A DNA stretch of 64,000 bases, from positions 23,950-87,949 of the forward strand of contig CAIKZO010000062.1 of the NCBI GenBank assembly GCA_903832005.1. Direction: 5' to 3'. The notes under the pieces are model-generated. The model had not been told where the DNA came from. It saw only the letters and a program-made list of their open reading frames with translations, and did no database searches. Within the stretch, counting starts at the first letter, position 1, and each line of letters starts with the position of its first letter. A program made the translations under genes and the position numbers. This DNA is from Enhydrobacter aerosaccus. GTDB taxonomy: Bacteria > Pseudomonadota > Alphaproteobacteria > Reyranellales > Reyranellaceae. This document shows, one piece after another, positions 26,110 through 38,607 of this stretch.

Positions 26110-26937
26110 ATGCCCCTCCCTGACGTTTCGAAGCTGATGGCCGGCAAGCGCGGCCTGATCATGGGCGTGGCCAACAACCACTCGATCGCCTGGGGCATCG
26201 CCCAGGCCCTCCATGACGCGGGCGCCGAACTCGCCTTCACCTACCAGGGCGGCGCCTTCGGCAAGCGCGTGATCCCGATGGTCGAGAAGCTCGGCGCCAA
26301 GATCGTCCAGGAAGTCGATGTCGAGAACGAGCAGAGCCTGCACGCCCTGTTCGAGCGCCTGCAAAAAGAATGGGGCAAGCTCGACTTCGTGGTCCATTCC
26401 ATCGCCTTCTCCGACAAGGAGGAGCTGAAGGGCCGCTACGTCGACACCAGCCGCGCCAACTTCCAGCGCAGCCTCACCATCTCCTGCTACTCCTTCACCG
26501 AGATCGCGCGGCTGGCGCTGCCGCTGATGACCGAAGGTGGCAGCCTGATCACGCTGACCTACGAAGGCGCCACGCGCGTGATGCCGTCCTACAACGTGAT
26601 GGGCGTCGCCAAGGCCGCCCTCGAGGCGAGCGTCCGCTATCTCGCGGCCGACCTCGGCCCGCAGGGCGTGCGCGTGAACGCGCTCTCCGCCGGCCCGATG
26701 CGCACGCTTGCCGGCGCCGTGATCGGCGGCGCGCGCTACGTCTACCGCGTGTCGCGCGAGGCCTCGCCGCTGCGCCGTAATGTCGAGCTGAGCGATGTGG
26801 GCGGTGCCGCGCTCTACTATCTCTCGGACCTGAGCGCCGGCGTCACCGGCACGGTCCATTTCGTCGATGCCGGCTACCACGCCATCGGCCTGCCGCCCGA
26901 CGGCACCGCCCTGCCGACCGCAAGCGGCGATCAGTAA
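26110..26937 (+). CDS. fabI: Enoyl-ACP reductase FabI
   Basis: This NADH-dependent reductase of 275 residues catalyses the last step of fatty acid elongation. It has the FabI-specific nucleotide motif GVANNHSIAWGIAQALHDAGAEL, the catalytic Tyr-x6-Lys (SYNVMGVAKAAL) and SAGPMRTLAGAVI. It is third in the fabA-fabB-fabI operon. Its TAA abuts the stop of the opposing dioxygenase gene with no gap. Confidence 0.96.
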   Translation: MPLPDVSKLMAGKRGLIMGVANNHSIAWGIAQALHDAGAELAFTYQGGAFGKRVIPMVEKLGAKIVQEVDVENEQSLHALFERLQKEWGKLDFVVHSIAFSDKEELKGRYVDTSRANFQRSLTISCYSFTEIARLALPLMTEGGSLITLTYEGATRVMPSYNVMGVAKAALEASVRYLAADLGPQGVRVNALSAGPMRTLAGAVIGGARYVYRVSREASPLRRNVELSDVGGAALYYLSDLSAGVTGTVHFVDAGYHAIGLPPDGTALPTASGDQ

Positions 26938-27576
26938 CTAGCCGACCACGACATCCATCGTCGTTGCGAGCGCGCCCGGCTCGAGGCCGGGTGCGGGCTC
27001 GAGGCGCATCTCGATCCGCTCGCGTTGGCGCGGATCGCGCAGGGCTTCGCGATAGACGAAATCGCGCGCGTTCTGCGGATCCCCGGCGACATAGAGCTGC
27101 GTGGTGAGGCGGCCACCCTCGCGGCTCGCCACCTTCACATGGATGTGCGGCGTGCGGCCGGGATAGGCGACGGGCTTCAGGGTGCGGAAACTGTAGCGGC
27201 CCTCAGCGTCGACCGTCGTGCGGCCGTATCCCTGGAAGGCCTGGTCGCGCCGGTCGCGGCCCGGCTGGCGCGGATGGTCGTAAATTCCCTGCGCGTCGCA
27301 CTGCCAGATCTCGATCTGCGCGCCGTCCAACGCGCGGCCATCGACGCCGAGCAGACGGCCCTGCAGGTGCAGCACGGTGCCCATCGCCTGCGCGGCGCTG
27401 CCGCGGACCTGCACGAGATCGTAGTCGACGTCGCTCGGGAACTGGACCGGATAGAACGGCCCCTCGGTCTGCTGAGGTGTCGGCACGATGTCCGCAGCAA
27501 GCGCGCCGCGCATCGGCGACAGGATGGCGCCCGATCCGAGCAACAAGGAACGTCGGGAAAAGCGGTGGGAGTTCAT
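26938..27576 (-). CDS. Exported intradiol ring-cleavage dioxygenase family protein
   Basis: This 212-residue protein has a twin-arginine signal (SRRSLLLGSGAIL) and one intradiol dioxygenase domain: TEGPFYP, IEIWQCDAQGIYDHP, QGYGRTTVDAEGRYSFRTLKP and TPHIHVKV. Both iron Tyr and both His ligands are visible. Cytoplasmic catechol or protocatechuate dioxygenases lack the Tat signal, so this is one of the exported single-domain forms whose substrate is unknown. No aromatic pathway genes are adjacent. Confidence 0.87.
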   Translation of the reverse strand: MNSHRFSRRSLLLGSGAILSPMRGALAADIVPTPQQTEGPFYPVQFPSDVDYDLVQVRGSAAQAMGTVLHLQGRLLGVDGRALDGAQIEIWQCDAQGIYDHPRQPGRDRRDQAFQGYGRTTVDAEGRYSFRTLKPVAYPGRTPHIHVKVASREGGRLTTQLYVAGDPQNARDFVYREALRDPRQRERIEMRLEPAPGLEPGALATTMDVVVG

Positions 27577-27585
27577 GCTCCCCTA

Positions 27586-27629
27586 TACGCAAACAAAAAC
27601 GGCGGCGTCCCCAGCGAGGACGCCGCCGT
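27586..27629 (-). terminator. Rho-independent terminator after pnp
   Basis: A perfect 12-bp stem (ACGGCGGCGTCC/GGACGCCGCCGT, 27599-27629) is followed on the minus strand by TTTTTGTTTG. It closes the rimP-to-pnp operon about 20 bases after the pnp stop. Confidence 0.9.
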
Positions 27630-27649
27630 TTCCGTTAGCTGTTCGACGC

Positions 27650-29803
27650 CTACTCGCCGGCGGTCGCTTCGGCCGGCTGCGGCTTGTTCGAGATATCCTC
27701 GCCGGTCGTCTGGTCGACGGCCTTGACGCTGAGGCGCACCTTGCCGCGATCGTCGACGCCCAGGACCTTGACCTTCACCGGGTCGCCTTCCTTGACGACG
27801 TCGGTGACCTTGGCGACGCGACGCGGCGCCAGCTCGGAGATGTGCACGAGGCCGTCACGGGCGCCCAGGAAGTTCACGAAGGCGCCGAACTCGACGGTCT
27901 TCACGACCTTGCCGTTGTAGATCACGCCGATTTCCGGCTCGGCAACGATGCCCTTGATCCAGTCGATCGCGCGCTGGCCGGCCTCGGCGTCCACCGCCGC
28001 GACCTTGATCGTGCCATCGTCCTCGATGTCGATCTTGGTGCCGGTCTGCTCGGTGATCTCGCGGATCACCTTGCCGCCGGTGCCAATCACTTCACGGATC
28101 TTGTCCTTCGGAATCTGGAACTGCGTGATGCGCGGCGCGTTCGAGCTGACGCCCTCACGCGCGCCGCCCAGACCCTTGGCCATTTCGCCGAGGATGTGGA
28201 TACGACCGTCCTTCGCCTGGCCCAGAGCGACCTTCATGATCTCTTCCGTGATGGAAGTGATCTTGATGTCCATCTGCAGCGAGGTGATGCCCTTCTCGGT
28301 GCCCGCGACCTTGAAGTCCATGTCGCCGAGATGATCCTCGTCGCCCAGGATGTCCGACAGGACGGCGAAGCGCTCGCCTTCCTTGATCAGGCCCATGGCG
28401 ATGCCGGCGACGGGACGCTCCATCGGAACGCCCGCGTCCATCAGCGACAGCGAGCCGCCGCAAACCGTGGCCATCGACGACGAGCCGTTCGACTCGGTGA
28501 TCTCGGACACGATGCGGATCGTGTACGGGAATTTTTCTTTGCTCGGCAGCATCGGGCGGAGCGCGCGGAAGGCGAGCTTGCCGTGGCCGATCTCGCGGCG
28601 GCCGGGCGACCCCATGCGACGCACTTCACCCACCGAGTACGGAGGGAAGTTGTAGTGCAGCATGAAGTTTTCGCGGTACTCGCCCTCGAGCGCGTCGATG
28701 ATCTGCTCGTCCTGGCCGGTGCCGAGCGTGGCAACGACGAGGGCCTGCGTCTCACCGCGGGTGAACAGCGACGAACCGTGGGCGCGCGGCAGCACGCCGA
28801 CCTCGGCCACGATCGGACGAACGGTCTTGGTGTCGCGGCCGTCGATGCGCTTGCCGGTGTCGAGGATGGCGGTACGCACGACGTCGGCTTCGAGGTTGCC
28901 GAAGCCTTCGCCGAACGCGGCGAGGGCGGCGTCGTCACCTTCGAACAGCTTCTTGGCGTCCGCTTTCACGGCGCCGATCTTGGCCTGGCGGGCCTGCTTC
29001 TGCGTCTCGGCAAAGGCATCGACCAGTCGGGCGCGCATGTCGGTCTTGAGCTTGGCGGCCACGGTCTTCGACGCTTCCGACGGATCGGTGAGCGGCAGCG
29101 GATCCTTGGCGGCATGCTCGGCCAGCGAGATGATCGCGTCGATCACCGGCTGGAACGAACGATGGGCCTCCATGACGGCGCCCAGCATGATTTCCTCGGA
29201 AAGCTCCTGCGCTTCCGATTCGACCATCAGCACGCCTTCCTTGGTGCCGGCAACGACGAGATCCAGTGTGCTGGTCTCGAGCTGCGCCATCGTCGGGTTC
29301 ACGACGTACTTGCCGTCGAGATAGCCAACGCGTGCGCCGGCGATCGGGCCCATGAACGGCACGCCCGAGATCGTGAGCGCGGCCGACGTGGCGACCATCG
29401 CCAGGATGTCGGGATCGTTCTCGAGATCGTGCGCGAGCGTGGTCACGACGACCAACGTCTCGTTGCGATAGCTCTCGTGGAACAGCGGACGGATCGGACG
29501 ATCGATCAGGCGCGAGGTCAGGATCTCCTTCTCGGAGGGACGGCCTTCACGCTTGAAGAAGCCACCCGGGATCTTGCCCGCGGCAAAAGCCTTTTCCTGG
29601 TAGTTGACGGTCAGCGGGAAGAAATCGAGGCCGGGCTTCGGCTTCTTCTCGAACACGACCGCGGCCAGCACCGTGGTGCCGCCGTAGGTGGCGAACACCG
29701 CGCCATCGGCCTGGCGGGCGATCCTGCCGGTCTCGAGCACGAGCTTGCGGCCCGCCCAGTCGATTTCCTTACGAAATACCTTGTCCTTGAACATGTCAGA
29801 CAT
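27650..29803 (-). CDS. pnp: Polyribonucleotide nucleotidyltransferase (PNPase)
   Basis: This phosphorolytic 3'-5' exoribonuclease of the RNA degradosome has 717 residues. Two RNase PH domains (about 1-230 and 310-545; [29 protein letters not shown] in the first) are joined by a helical linker. The KH domain contains [19 protein letters not shown] (about 565-610) and an S1 domain follows ([27 protein letters not shown]). It lies downstream of rpsO, the standard arrangement, with a terminator in between and after it. Confidence 0.97.
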   Translation of the reverse strand: MSDMFKDKVFRKEIDWAGRKLVLETGRIARQADGAVFATYGGTTVLAAVVFEKKPKPGLDFFPLTVNYQEKAFAAGKIPGGFFKREGRPSEKEILTSRLIDRPIRPLFHESYRNETLVVVTTLAHDLENDPDILAMVATSAALTISGVPFMGPIAGARVGYLDGKYVVNPTMAQLETSTLDLVVAGTKEGVLMVESEAQELSEEIMLGAVMEAHRSFQPVIDAIISLAEHAAKDPLPLTDPSEASKTVAAKLKTDMRARLVDAFAETQKQARQAKIGAVKADAKKLFEGDDAALAAFGEGFGNLEADVVRTAILDTGKRIDGRDTKTVRPIVAEVGVLPRAHGSSLFTRGETQALVVATLGTGQDEQIIDALEGEYRENFMLHYNFPPYSVGEVRRMGSPGRREIGHGKLAFRALRPMLPSKEKFPYTIRIVSEITESNGSSSMATVCGGSLSLMDAGVPMERPVAGIAMGLIKEGERFAVLSDILGDEDHLGDMDFKVAGTEKGITSLQMDIKITSITEEIMKVALGQAKDGRIHILGEMAKGLGGAREGVSSNAPRITQFQIPKDKIREVIGTGGKVIREITEQTGTKIDIEDDGTIKVAAVDAEAGQRAIDWIKGIVAEPEIGVIYNGKVVKTVEFGAFVNFLGARDGLVHISELAPRRVAKVTDVVKEGDPVKVKVLGVDDRGKVRLSVKAVDQTTGEDISNKPQPAEATAGE

Positions 29804-29971
29804 TTTCCATCTTCCTTTCCTACACGGCCGCCACCCCCGTCAGGGTGCGACCGCCCGCCGACGCCCTTGCGTCGACAGGACCGGGCCAGGCCTTTGCAAC
29901 ATGCCCCTGCCTTCCCGGTTACTGCGAAGCCGCGACGTCAGGTCAAATTCGACGGGGACCCGAGGACGCGA

Positions 29972-30004
29972 CACGAAAAGGCCCCGCCGAACGGCGAGGC
30001 CTGG
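29972..30004 (-). terminator. Terminator/attenuator between rpsO and pnp
   Basis: On the minus strand GGCCTCGCCG pairs with CGGCGGGGCC (one G-T pair) and is followed by TTTTC. It lies just after rpsO and probably ends part of the transcription before pnp. The remaining 170 bases before pnp show no ORF; they would contain the pnp leader, usually an RNase III-processed hairpin. Confidence 0.72.
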
Positions 30005-30009
30005 AACTC

Positions 30010-30279
30010 TTAGCGACGCAGACCCAGACGCTCGATCAGCTTGTCGTAGCGCTTGGAATCGCGGTCCTTGAGATAGTCGAGCAGACGGCGGCGCTGGCCG
30101 ACCATCTTGAGAAGGCCACGACGCGAGTGGTGATCCTTCTTGTGATCCTTGAAGTGCTCGGTGAGATTGGTGATGCGTTCGCTGAGGATCGCGACCTGCA
30201 CTTCGGGCGAACCCGTGTCGCCCTCGAGCTGTGCATACGACTTGATCAGCTCCGCCTTGCGGTCTGCAGTAATCGACAT
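30010..30279 (-). CDS. rpsO: 30S ribosomal protein S15
   Basis: The protein has 89 residues, the exact family length, and binds 16S rRNA early in assembly of the platform. [65 protein letters not shown] and the ending [12 protein letters not shown] are diagnostic. A longer reading frame upstream overlaps truB and is not real. S15 often represses its own message. Confidence 0.97.
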   Translation of the reverse strand: MSITADRKAELIKSYAQLEGDTGSPEVQVAILSERITNLTEHFKDHKKDHHSRRGLLKMVGQRRRLLDYLKDRDSKRYDKLIERLGLRR

Positions 30280-30293
30280 CGGTGTCTCCTGAA

Positions 30294-31193
30294 CTAAAGG
30301 TTGAACACGCGCACCGGCTGTAGAGCGACGCCGTCCGAACGGACCAGCGCCACCAGCTTCTGACCGCATTCGGCACGAACCAGTGCGCCGGATGGGGGTG
30401 CGTCCCGGGTCAAGATGACAGGCTGGCCTTGGCGCAACCGATCGGCTTGGGCCTCCGTCAGGGCCAGCGCCGGGATGTCGTCCAGCGCGGTCGCAACGGG
30501 AGCCAGGGCCCCGAGAAGCGCGGAGTTATGCCCGAGGACCTCCAGTTTGGAAAGCGAAATGGCCGCCTCTTCACGGAACGGTCCGGCGACCGTCCGGCGC
30601 AAGACCGACAGGTGTCCGACGGTCCCCAGGGCCACCGCCAGATCGCGCCCGAGGGACCGGATGTAGGTGCCTTTTCCGCAGCCAACCACGAAATCTGCGT
30701 GGTCCGCGTCGGGACGGGCCAGGAGCTCCAGCCGTCCGATGGACACCTTGCGCGTCTTCAGCTCGACAGTTTCGCCCGCCCGGGCAAGGTCGTAGGCCCG
30801 CTGGCCGTCGATCTTGAGGGCCGAAAACGCCGGCGGCATCTGGTCGATCTCGCCCAGGAAGGCCGGCAGAGCCGCCCGGATCGCCGCATCGGTCGGGCGC
30901 GCGTCGCTGGTCGCGCTCACCTCGCCCTCGGCATCCTCGGTCGTGCGCGCCTCGCCAAAACGCAGCGTGAATTTGTATTCCTTGCGGCCGTCCATCACGA
31001 AGGGAACGGTCTTGGTCGCCTCGCCGAGAGCGATCGGCAGGACTCCGGTGGCCAGTGGATCGAGAGTGCCGCCATGACCCGCCTTCGCGGCGCCAAACAG
31101 CCAGCGCACCCGTCCGACAGCACTGGTCGAGCCGAGGCCAAGCGGCTTGTCGAGTACGACCCAGCCGTCGACCTTGTTCTTGACCCTCTTCAC
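30294..31193 (-). CDS. truB: tRNA pseudouridine(55) synthase TruB
   Basis: The enzyme makes pseudouridine 55 in the T-loop of tRNAs. It has 299 residues; the catalytic Asp lies in [23 protein letters not shown], and [17 protein letters not shown] opens the fold. RLGEAR-type and [16 protein letters not shown] motifs follow. The GTG start overlaps the rbfA stop (GTGA). Confidence 0.96.
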   Translation of the reverse strand: MKRVKNKVDGWVVLDKPLGLGSTSAVGRVRWLFGAAKAGHGGTLDPLATGVLPIALGEATKTVPFVMDGRKEYKFTLRFGEARTTEDAEGEVSATSDARPTDAAIRAALPAFLGEIDQMPPAFSALKIDGQRAYDLARAGETVELKTRKVSIGRLELLARPDADHADFVVGCGKGTYIRSLGRDLAVALGTVGHLSVLRRTVAGPFREEAAISLSKLEVLGHNSALLGALAPVATALDDIPALALTEAQADRLRQGQPVILTRDAPPSGALVRAECGQKLVALVRSDGVALQPVRVFNL

Positions 31194-31597
31194 TCGTCCT
31201 TGATGTCGCGGGCGACGTCCGGCCGACGCAACAGAGCGCCGATCTTGTCGGCCTCGTCGAAGGTCGTGTCGAGCTGGAAGCGGATCTCCGGCGCGCTGCG
31301 CAGGCCCGCTTTCTCGCTCACCCGGCCGCGGAACCAGGGCGCCGCACGCTTCAACGCGGCCAGCATGCGATCCTTGTCCTGGCCACCCAGCGGCATGACG
31401 AAGGCGATGGCATTGCGCAGGTCGGGGCTGACGTCGACCGACGTCACCGTGATCGTGGCATCGCGCAGGTCCGGATCGCGCATGTTGCCGCGCTCGAGAA
31501 GCTCCGCCAGCAGATGGCGGATCTCCTCGCCGACGCGCAACTGACGCTGGCCGGGGCCACGGTTCTTTTCACGGTCGGACGAGCTACGCCGCGACAT
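31190..31597 (-). CDS. rbfA: 30S ribosome-binding factor RbfA
   Basis: This 135-residue cold-shock and maturation factor binds the 30S subunit at the 5' end of 16S rRNA. Recognisable parts are RVGEEIRHLLAELL, DATITVTSVDVSPDLRNAIAFVMPLG and LRSAPEIRFQLDTTFDEADKI. The ATG at 31597 is used; a longer frame to 31744 runs into infB. It overlaps truB by four bases. Confidence 0.95.
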   Translation of the reverse strand: MSRRSSSDREKNRGPGQRQLRVGEEIRHLLAELLERGNMRDPDLRDATITVTSVDVSPDLRNAIAFVMPLGGQDKDRMLAALKRAAPWFRGRVSEKAGLRSAPEIRFQLDTTFDEADKIGALLRRPDVARDIKDE

Positions 31598-31622
31598 GGC
31601 GTTTCCTTCTACACATTCGAGA

Positions 31623-31646
31623 GACGCGCCACTGGAGTGGCGCGTC
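31623..31646. other. Perfect 11-bp hairpin between infB and rbfA
   Basis: GACGCGCCACT and AGTGGCGCGTC pair with only two unpaired bases (in practice ten pairs and a tetraloop). No T-run follows on the minus strand, so read-through into rbfA is expected; it may be a processing or stabilising element. Confidence 0.5.
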
Positions 31647-31653
31647 CACCAGC

Positions 31654-34395
<2,742 letters not shown>

Positions 34396-34427
34396 ATCGC
34401 GTGTTGTCCTTGGTCCGGTCCGGCCCG

Positions 34428-35036
34428 TCAACCGGCGCTATTGAGACGATAACCGCGCCAGCGCGCAGCACCGCCTGCAATCCGTTGAATGAACTGGCCC
34501 GACGCGTCGTCGCGCGCCACTGCCACATAAACCGTCTGGTCGCGTCCAAAGACGCCACCCAAAATTTCCTTGGTCCCAAGCCGCTCCAGCGGCAGGCCAG
34601 TCTTCGTCAGTTTTGCCAGTCCATCTCCATCGGCTTCTTCAGCCACGATCAACAGGCCCGCACGGCCATGACCCATCATCTGCTCGACCCGCACGAAACC
34701 CGCGACGGCCCGGCCGGCCCGACGGGCCCGGCTGAGATCGCCAAGCGCCCGCTCCAGAAGCAAACGCTCGACCCGCTCGGGTAGATCCTCCGCCGCCTTT
34801 ACCTGCGCCCGCGCCGCCTTCGAGAACAGCTTGCGCGCCACGGCCTGCTCGACTGCAGACCGTTCGACGGTGACCCACATGCCGCGCCCCGGGAGCTGTC
34901 GTGCCAGATCCGGCACGACGTCACCCTCGGGTCCCACGACAAAACGCACCATTTGCTCCGGCGCGCGCTCTGCGCCGGTCACGATGCATGTGCGCACCGG
35001 GAAATGGGGTTCGGTCATGGCGACGGCAAGGTTCAA
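34428..35036 (-). CDS. YlxR/DUF448 RNA-binding protein with L7Ae-like domain
   Basis: This 202-residue protein joins an N-terminal YlxR domain ([19 protein letters not shown], then [17 protein letters not shown]) to a C-terminal L7Ae-like part ([32 protein letters not shown]). It is a probable nucleoid or RNA-binding accessory between nusA and infB. The TTG at 35036 is favoured by GGAGG five bases upstream (35046-35042); an ATG at 35018 is the alternative. Confidence 0.9.
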   Translation of the reverse strand: MNLAVAMTEPHFPVRTCIVTGAERAPEQMVRFVVGPEGDVVPDLARQLPGRGMWVTVERSAVEQAVARKLFSKAARAQVKAAEDLPERVERLLLERALGDLSRARRAGRAVAGFVRVEQMMGHGRAGLLIVAEEADGDGLAKLTKTGLPLERLGTKEILGGVFGRDQTVYVAVARDDASGQFIQRIAGGAARWRGYRLNSAG

Positions 35037-35048
35037 AAGCGCCTCCGA

Positions 35049-36596
35049 TCAGGTCTTCGCCGCGTCGCCGCCCGCACCTTCAGCGGGGGCTTCATCGGCG
35101 AACCAGTGCTCGCGCGCCTTCATGATGATGGCGTTTGCGGTGTCGTTATCCATGGCGCTCTCGCCCACGATCTCGCGCAGCTCGTCGGAGGCGAGGTCGG
35201 CGAGGTCATCGCGCGTCTTCACTTCCTTCTCACCCAGCGCCACCAGCATCGCGAGCGTCAGGCCCTCGGTCGACTGCAGGTCTTCGGCGACGCCCAGCTC
35301 GGCCAGACGGGTCGCGAAGTCGGAGTCGCGCTTCTCGATATACTCGCGGGCGCGGCGCTGCAGCTCGGTGGCGATCTCCTCGTCGAAGCCCTCGACACCG
35401 GACAAATCCTCGACCGGGGAGTCGGAGACATCCTCGACCGCGCCATAGCCCTCGGCCACCAGCAGGTGGGCGATCACATCGTCGACGTCGAGCGAGGCCT
35501 TGAACAGCTCGGTGCGCTCGCGCGTTTCCTTCTGGCGGCGCTCGCTCTCTTCAGCCTCGGTCATGATGTCGATTTCCCAGCCAGTAAGTTGCGATGCGAG
35601 CTTCACGTTCTGGCCGCGGCGGCCGATGGCGAGGCTCAACTGGTCGTCGGGCACCACCACCTCGGTCTTGTTCTTCTCTTCGTCCATCAGCACCTTGCTG
35701 ACTTCCGCGGGCGCGAGCGCGTTCACGATGAAGTTCGCCGTGTCGTTCGACCACGGAATGATGTCGACCTTCTCGCCCTGCAGCTCCTGCACGACGGCCT
35801 GGACGCGGCTGCCGCGCATGCCGACGCAGGCGCCGATCGGATCGATCGAGCTGTCGTGGCTCAGCACGGCGATCTTGGCGCGGCTGCCCGGATCGCGGGC
35901 GACAGCCTTGATCTCGATGATGCCGTCATAGATTTCCGGCACTTCCTGGGTGAACAGCTTGGCCATGAACTGGGGATGGCTGCGCGACAGAAAGATCTGC
36001 GGGCCGCGCGGCTCTTCGCGCACGTCGAAGATGTAGGCGCGCACGCGATCGTTCACGCGCAGCGATTCGCGGGGGATCGTCTCGTCGCGGCGGATCACGC
36101 CTTCGGCGCGCTGCAGGTCGACGGTGATGTTGCCGTAGTCGACGCGCTTGACGACACCGGACACGATCTCACCGACGCGATCCTTGAATTCCTCGTACTG
36201 GCGCTTGCGCTCGCTCTCACGCATGCGCTGCGTGATGACCTGCTTGGCGGTCTGGGCGGCGACACGGCCGAAGTCGATCGGCGGCAGCTCGTCGGTCAGG
36301 AAGTCGCCGACCTGCGCCTCGGGATTGCGGCGCTGGGCGTCGATCACCGACACCTGGGTGTTCTCGTTCTCGATCGCGTCGGAGACCTGCATGTAGCGCA
36401 GCAGCTTGATCTCGCCGGTCTTGCGGTCGATCTCGGCGCGGATGTCGTGCTCGAGCCCGTACTTGGCGCGGCCCGACTTCTGGATCGCCTGCTCCATCGC
36501 CTCGAGCACTTCCTCGCGCTCGATGCCCTTCTCGCGGGCGACCATGTCGGCCACCTGAAGCATCTCAAGACGCGGAATGTCGGCAGTCGTCGCCAT
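35049..36596 (-). CDS. nusA: Transcription termination/antitermination protein NusA
   Basis: This RNA polymerase-associated factor has 515 residues. The N-terminal polymerase-binding domain spans about 1-130, S1 about 137-200 (VGEIVSGVVKRVDYGNITVDL), and KH1-KH2 about 230-345 (GSRAKIAVLS, GACVGMRGSRVQAVVQELQGEKVDII, LAIGRRGQNVKLASQLTGW). Two acidic repeats of helix-hairpin-helix type follow (VAEGYGAVEDVSDSPVED and LGEKEVKTRDDLADLASDEL). It modulates pausing and can regulate its own operon through the leader upstream. Confidence 0.97.
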   Translation of the reverse strand: MATTADIPRLEMLQVADMVAREKGIEREEVLEAMEQAIQKSGRAKYGLEHDIRAEIDRKTGEIKLLRYMQVSDAIENENTQVSVIDAQRRNPEAQVGDFLTDELPPIDFGRVAAQTAKQVITQRMRESERKRQYEEFKDRVGEIVSGVVKRVDYGNITVDLQRAEGVIRRDETIPRESLRVNDRVRAYIFDVREEPRGPQIFLSRSHPQFMAKLFTQEVPEIYDGIIEIKAVARDPGSRAKIAVLSHDSSIDPIGACVGMRGSRVQAVVQELQGEKVDIIPWSNDTANFIVNALAPAEVSKVLMDEEKNKTEVVVPDDQLSLAIGRRGQNVKLASQLTGWEIDIMTEAEESERRQKETRERTELFKASLDVDDVIAHLLVAEGYGAVEDVSDSPVEDLSGVEGFDEEIATELQRRAREYIEKRDSDFATRLAELGVAEDLQSTEGLTLAMLVALGEKEVKTRDDLADLASDELREIVGESAMDNDTANAIIMKAREHWFADEAPAEGAGGDAAKT

Positions 36597-36623
36597 GATG
36601 TCTCTTCCTCTCCGTTAGACGCG

Positions 36624-37133
36624 TTAGTGTGTCGGTTCGGCGCCGTCCGCGGCGCGTTGATGTTCGGCCAGAAGGGCGTCGGTGATCTCGAGCTTGGCGC
36701 GCGTGACCGCCGACAGCGGCAGCTTGGCCTCGGTCCCGTCGTCCATCTTCACGCGGATGAGGTCGTTCTCCAGCCCGAGCAACGTGCCCTTGAAGCGGCG
36801 GCGACCCTCAATCGGCAGCGCGGTCTCGAAGCGGGCCAGATGCCCCGACCAGCGCGCGTAATCCTTGGGCCGGGTGAGCGGGCGGTCGATGCCGGGCGAG
36901 CTCACTTCCAGCGTGTAGTTGTTCGAAATCGGATCCTCGACGTCGAGCACCGCCGACAGAGCGCGCGAGAGCGTGGCGCAGTCCTCGACGTCCATCGGGC
37001 GGCCGTCGGCCGGCTCGATCATGATCTGCAAGATGGCGCCACCACGGCTCATCGACACACGAACCAACTCGAAGCCCATGCCGACGATGGTCGGGGACAC
37101 GATGTCTTCGATGCGGCGCAACAGGTCGGTCAC
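36624..37133 (-). CDS. rimP: Ribosome maturation factor RimP
   Basis: This 30S subunit assembly factor has about 169 residues. IEDIVSPTIVGMGFELVRVSM, PMDVEDCATLSRALSAVLDVEDPI and YTLEVSSPGIDRPLT are diagnostic. The GTG at 37133 (VTDLLRRIED) aligns best with the family; a TTG at 37142 would add three residues. Neither has a Shine-Dalgarno. It is the first gene of the rimP-nusA-ylxR-infB-rbfA-truB-rpsO-pnp operon. Confidence 0.93.
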   Translation of the reverse strand: MTDLLRRIEDIVSPTIVGMGFELVRVSMSRGGAILQIMIEPADGRPMDVEDCATLSRALSAVLDVEDPISNNYTLEVSSPGIDRPLTRPKDYARWSGHLARFETALPIEGRRRFKGTLLGLENDLIRVKMDDGTEAKLPLSAVTRAKLEITDALLAEHQRAADGAEPTH

Positions 37134-37171
37134 GTAGGGCAAAAATCCGTTGTCTGTGGGCGCGCAGGATC

Positions 37172-37210
37172 AAGAAACGAAAAAGAGCGGGCTCTGGCCC
37201 ACTCTTTTTT
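37172..37210 (-). promoter_or_regulatory. rimP leader terminator/attenuator
   Basis: On the minus strand AAAGAGTGGGC and GCCCGCTCTTT pair (one A-C mismatch, four-base loop) and are followed by TTTTTCGTTTCTT, a complete intrinsic terminator 30-40 bases upstream of rimP. There is no gene on this strand upstream for it to end, so it probably acts as premature termination of the operon. A putative attenuator called the rimP leader has been described in alphaproteobacteria at this position. Confidence 0.75.
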
Positions 37211-37350
37211 CTTTGGCTCGTCCTGCGAACCCGATGAGGATGGCGCGGATATAAGCGTGTTATTGCGTGCTGGCAAGGGATTCCTCGCCATTCCTAATGA
37301 AGCCCGAAAACCGCCAGCCGCCGCTGCCCAGACCTGAAAAAATATCGCCC

Positions 37351-38607
37351 ATGAACACAAAAAAGAGGTCCGGCGGGCCGACCTACCATGGCTGGTGGGT
37401 CGTCGTGTGCACATTCACCATTGCCCTCTACGGATGGGGGTTCGGTTTCTATGGCCTGGGCCTCTACCTGGTGTCCCTGCACAAGGCCTGGAACTGGTCG
37501 CCGGCCGAAATTTCTGCCGCCATCACATTTTATTACGTCGCTGGCGCCTTCCTGGTGATGCAGGTCGGCGACCTCATCCAGAAAAGAGGTGCGCGGCCGG
37601 TCGTGCTGATCGGTTCGGGCCTGATGGTGCTGGGCGTGCTGGGCCTGACCCAGATCCACGCGCTGTGGCAGCTCTATATCGCCGTCGCGGTGATGATCCC
37701 GGGCTGGGCGGCGATGGGCGGCGGCGCGATCAACACCATCATTGCGCAATGGTTCAACCGCCGTCGTGGCCTGGCCGCCAGCCTGGCGCTGAACGGCGCC
37801 ACCTGCGCGGGCCTCCTGTTTGCGCCGGCCTTCGCCTGGGCGATCGACTCGCTGGGCTTCACCCACGCCTGCCTGGCTGCCAGCGCCATCATCATCGTCA
37901 CCCTGTGGCCGATGGTGGCGATCGTGCTGCGGCCGCGCCGCGCCGACGAGCACGACGTCGGCGACGAGGCGACGGCCACCGCCGACAAAGGTGCGCCGAT
38001 GAGCCGGGCCGCGCTGCTGCGCCAGCCGCGCTACCTCACGATGGTCGGCGCCTTTTCGCTCGGCATGCTGGCGCAGATCAGCTTCATCGCCCACCAGGTC
38101 GCCTTCCTGGAGCCGACGCTTGGCCTGAAGGGCGCCGGCTGGCTGGTCAGCGTGACCTCGCTCTCGGCGCTGGCCGGCCGCCTCACAGTGGGGCTGGTGA
38201 TCGATCGCGTCGACCGGCGCGGCGCCAGTTCCGCGGTTCTGTGCGTGCAGATCCTGTCGATGATCGTGCTGCTCTCGAGCCACTCATTGATCGGCCTCAC
38301 CGTCGGCTGCCTGCTGTTCGGCTTCGGCGTCGGCAACCTGATCACCTTGCCGGGCCTGATCGTGCAGCAGGAATTCCCGCGCCGCGATTTCGCGCGCGCC
38401 GTCAGCCTCAACGTCGCCATCACGCAGCTGGTCGCCGCCGTCGGACCGACCTTGCTCGGCGTGCTGCACGATCTCTCCGGCGACTACCGCACCTCGTTGA
38501 TCGCCTGCCTCGTCTTGCAGATAGCCGCCGCACTCTTGATGCTGGTGCGGCCGGGCCGTGCTCCTATCGGCGCTGCGCTATCCGAAACGACGGACACCAA
38601 TGGCTAG
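37351..38607 (+). CDS. MFS transporter, oxalate/formate antiporter-like
   Basis: This 418-residue membrane protein has 12 predicted helices. It opens with a cytoplasmic KKRSGGPTYHGWWVVVCTFTIALYGWGFGFYGLGLYL, and the cytoplasmic loop QWFNRRRGLAASLALNGATCAG matches the OxlT/monocarboxylate branch of the major facilitator superfamily. The ATG at 37351 is used because the frame upstream (to 37267) is not conserved-looking. Substrate is unknown. Its stop overlaps the next start. Confidence 0.87.
   Translation: MNTKKRSGGPTYHGWWVVVCTFTIALYGWGFGFYGLGLYLVSLHKAWNWSPAEISAAITFYYVAGAFLVMQVGDLIQKRGARPVVLIGSGLMVLGVLGLTQIHALWQLYIAVAVMIPGWAAMGGGAINTIIAQWFNRRRGLAASLALNGATCAGLLFAPAFAWAIDSLGFTHACLAASAIIIVTLWPMVAIVLRPRRADEHDVGDEATATADKGAPMSRAALLRQPRYLTMVGAFSLGMLAQISFIAHQVAFLEPTLGLKGAGWLVSVTSLSALAGRLTVGLVIDRVDRRGASSAVLCVQILSMIVLLSSHSLIGLTVGCLLFGFGVGNLITLPGLIVQQEFPRRDFARAVSLNVAITQLVAAVGPTLLGVLHDLSGDYRTSLIACLVLQIAAALLMLVRPGRAPIGAALSETTDTNG

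Noticed and set aside
27488..30013. 841-codon plus-strand frame opposite pnp
   Set aside because: It is an antisense shadow of a fully conserved PNPase; the composition is typical of GC-rich complement frames.
37210..37350. Possible tRNA upstream of rimP, as in some bacteria
   Set aside because: No cloverleaf, no GGTTCGAATCC-like T-loop and no CCA end could be found in this stretch.
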